Of a stretch of 64,000 bases of DNA, positions 62,901-64,000 are shown one piece after another. A program made the position numbers and the translations under genes. The notes under the pieces are model-generated. The model was given only the letters and a program-made list of their open reading frames with translations, did no database searches and was not told the DNA's origin. This DNA is from Amylostereum areolatum (lineage: Eukaryota; Basidiomycota; Agaricomycetes; Russulales; Stereaceae). The DNA lies in the NCBI GenBank assembly GCA_012932865.1, contig SAXG01000024.1, positions 186,001 to 250,000 of the forward strand, given 5' to 3'. How positions within the stretch are numbered: the first letter of the stretch is position 1; each line of letters opens with the position of its first letter.

Positions 62901-64000
62901 TCGCGAAGGGCTTTGCCCAGCGTCCTGGCTTCGACTACTTCGAGACCTTCGCTCCCACTGCCAAGTTCCAGGCCATCCGCACTGTCCTCGCCCTCGCCGC
63001 CGTCGAGGATCTCCACCTGCGCTCCATCGACATCTCCCATGCCTTCATCAATGGCGACCTCGATGCGGAGGTCTACATGAAGCAGCCTGAAGGCTTCGAG
63101 GAGGGTCCTCCTGGCGCGGTCTGCAAGCTGCAGAAGTCGATCTACGGCCTCAAGCAGGCCGCTCGCCTGTGGAAGATCAAGCTGATGGAGGTCCTGTGCG
63201 ACAAGATGGGATTCCGCTGCATCTACAGCGACGCGTCAATCTACGTGCTCCAGCGCGACGCTGTGCGCGTTCTCCTCCCTGTCTTCGTCGACGACGGCAC
63301 CCTGGCGTCGAATTCGGAGCCTGTTCTCGACGAGATCATCGCCACTCTTCGCACGCACTTCAAGCTGCGAGACCTCGGCCCCACCTCCTTCCTCCTTGGC
63401 ATCCACATCACTCGAGACCGCTCCCTTCGCACCCTCTTCCTCTCCCAGCGCCAGTACATCATCGACACGCTTGCGCGCTACAATCACGCCGACTGCCACC
63501 CTGTCACCACGCCTATGCTTCCTGGCTCGCGTCTGACGAAGGCCATGTCGCCCCAGAACGCTTCTGAGCGCGAATTCATGCAAAAGGTGCCCTATGGCAG
63601 CGCCGTCGGCTCCCTGCTCTACATCGCGACTGCGACCCGTCCAGACATCGCCTACACTGTCTCCAATCTCTGCCGCTTCATTTCGGACCCAGGTCCTCAG
63701 CATTGGCGCGCCGTCCAGCATCTGTTCAAGTACCTCCAGGGCACGAAGGACTTGAAGCTCGTGTACAGGCCGACCGACGACTCCGAGCTGTTCACCACCT
63801 TCACAGACTCGGACCACGGCGGAAACGTCGACAATGGCCGCTCCACAGGCGGGTATCTCGTCCGCATTGGTTCTGGCGCTGTCAGCTGGAGCTCTCGCCT
63901 CCAATCGCTCGTCGCACAGTCGACGACCGAGGCGGAGTACATTGCTGCCGTCGAGGCTGGCAAGGAGATCGTCTGGATGCGCAACCTGCTCTCTGAGTTT
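59942..64000 (+). CDS. Co3 Gag-Pol polyprotein (copia), 3' end beyond the window
   Basis: 1353 codons without a stop, from the first good ATG (TTATGTCC). Order: Gag (UBN2-type, N-Y-K-D-W near 15) with CCHC knuckle CAFCKKSGHEEKTC from Cys231; protease D-T-G-A at Asp305; pre-integrase H-x3-H and C-E-P-C near 444-490; integrase core with Asp about 530, Asp about 571 (Q-D-D-K-G-G-E-Y) and Glu about 608 (N-G-V-A-E-R-A-N-R); Pro/Glu linker; RT with F-V-D-D near 1115; RNase H with D-S-D near 1288 and S-T-T-E-A-E-Y. Gene order protease-integrase-RT is diagnostic of Ty1/copia. All catalytic residues are present. By comparison with Co2, about 90 residues are missing at the end. Confidence 0.93.
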   Translation, partial: MSDSIPKIDALTGQNYKDWSNEVLAWLQTKGWDAVVLGETSKPADTAAAALKEYTSICSKAGGAIYLLISKDQRGPVDDLRRDAPAMWTKLEALHVKKAPGARFNAYDDLFNVRKKEDESLLAMATRVDDAMRRIRSLRPASLTLEELDKELTTMAYIRALPSEYSSFVSSLLLLEKLDPDSVKDAFVREETNRERNPEFFKPDASSALSASSSGASGKAKGQSSRPRLTCAFCKKSGHEEKTCYQKQIKDLRSRLGDKANAASSSSDGFNPAGEHAGSAASASVAPSDPLSPLQLDADVDWNADTGATSHMTPHRHFFASYRPLRTPIRLADGKTVYSAGVGSVVFNPVVAGKAQGAVEFTRVLHVPHLRNNLLSVLYLAKHKAFVVTIKGSRVSFAKDGAVWFTATINDANTAYLDGSTSTASHYALSAALAASTPLDASLWHRRLAHFNHAGLQRIVRENLVTGLVFNSLEKPDPICEPCLAGKMHADPFPSSTTVYTKRLALVHSDLHGPLPVRTASGYRYWVLYIDAASRFYAVYLLRKKSDQYEAFKDFKAWAEKQTGEKLLALQDDKGGEYMGRNMDEFCSLHGIERRHTTRNRPQQNGVAERANRTIEEGVTAMLAESGLPASFWGEALSAYIHVRNRLPTAAIKAHTTPFELWHGSKPDVSRLRVWGCTAYVHIQRDKRKGLQPHMVKAAFIGYPEGYKGWKFWDPIAKKVIICERADFDERDFPRSRLNKPLLPSPSAPLFPPPPPSEPAPSQPVLDAGGDDDSSSAEQDEPDLPPAPPADEHDQDAADPAPAPPAADPAPPSPHAGPSRPAPRGRKRAASPTGPLRRSTRDAVVKARSNSWQPQPVPSKAKVREPLPAVESDEEDDAHSDSPEPWANDDVYSAQETPEAAFAIHTALETALLSADGEPLSYRQAMQRPDAEMWLAACREELDAHAANGTWSIASLPPGAHAVASRWVFKVKRKEDGSIERYKARVVAKGFAQRPGFDYFETFAPTAKFQAIRTVLALAAVEDLHLRSIDISHAFINGDLDAEVYMKQPEGFEEGPPGAVCKLQKSIYGLKQAARLWKIKLMEVLCDKMGFRCIYSDASIYVLQRDAVRVLLPVFVDDGTLASNSEPVLDEIIATLRTHFKLRDLGPTSFLLGIHITRDRSLRTLFLSQRQYIIDTLARYNHADCHPVTTPMLPGSRLTKAMSPQNASEREFMQKVPYGSAVGSLLYIATATRPDIAYTVSNLCRFISDPGPQHWRAVQHLFKYLQGTKDLKLVYRPTDDSELFTTFTDSDHGGNVDNGRSTGGYLVRIGSGAVSWSSRLQSLVAQSTTEAEYIAAVEAGKEIVWMRNLLSEF

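Larger units (their letters stand above)
58784..64000 (+). mobile_element. Co3: apparently intact Ty1/copia element, running off the window
   Basis: 5' LTR 58784-59234, half-tRNA PBS, a 690-nt leader and one gag-pol frame open to the last base. Codons end mostly in C or G, in strong contrast to the A-rich Gy4. Confidence 0.93.

Overview
The window looks like a repeat-rich stretch of a filamentous basidiomycete (probably Agaricomycete) chromosome. This is an inference from short introns of 48-80 bp with GTRNGY...CTAAC/CTAAT...YAG signals, chromodomain-bearing Ty3 elements, and the absence of bacterial-type gene organisation. Roughly 90% of it is LTR retrotransposons in various states of decay. 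Only one gene (3310-4794, + strand, four exons) looks like an undamaged non-transposon gene. A second, on the - strand (5502-7349), is broken by stops and by a solo LTR. I label Ty3 elements Gy1-Gy8 and Ty1/copia elements Co1-Co3.

Layout: Gy1 pol 3' part and LTR (1-2719); host gene (3310-4794); broken Myb/SANT-like gene (5502-7349) with solo LTR (7350-7773); complete but defective Gy2 (8340-15315, +); copia Co1 gag (15598-16448), interrupted by truncated Gy5 (16449-21119, -), then Co1 integrase (to 21958); Gy3 (21959-39233, -), a near-identical inverted copy of Gy2, split by the younger Gy4 (23086-33378, +) with a perfect GGAGG target duplication; Gy6 (39620-45336, +), interrupted by Gy7 (45337-about 51083, +); unassigned DNA; a 209-bp TG...CA repeat containing a tRNA-like fold; Gy8 fragments (52753-55765, -) with a solo copia LTR; Co2 fragment (56825-58669, -); Co3 (58784 to the window end, +), whose single gag-pol frame is open for 1353 codons.

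The most unusual object is Gy4. It has LTRs about 99% identical, a gag, a -1 frameshift heptamer and a 1262-codon pol with a chromodomain. It also carries about 3.2 kb of extra sequence between pol and the 3' LTR. That segment holds (i) a gene that appears spliced (intron 29949-30006) and encodes a coiled-coil, proline-rich, CCHC zinc-knuckle protein, (ii) a 127-codon basic ORF, and (iii) a small single-pass membrane protein whose reading frame ends inside the LTR. Its base composition differs from pol, and a polypurine-like tract sits just after pol.

Two further mechanisms can be read from the sequence. First, Gy2, Gy3 and Gy7 have an 11-nt PBS (TGGACAGTCTA) perfectly complementary to a site about 33 nt downstream of the LTR TATA box, which is the Tf1-type self-priming layout; Gy4 shows the same layout with one mismatch. 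Second, the leaders of Gy2 (1261 nt) and Gy4 (1052 nt) contain no ATG in any frame, yet are protein-coding in character and open into Gag.
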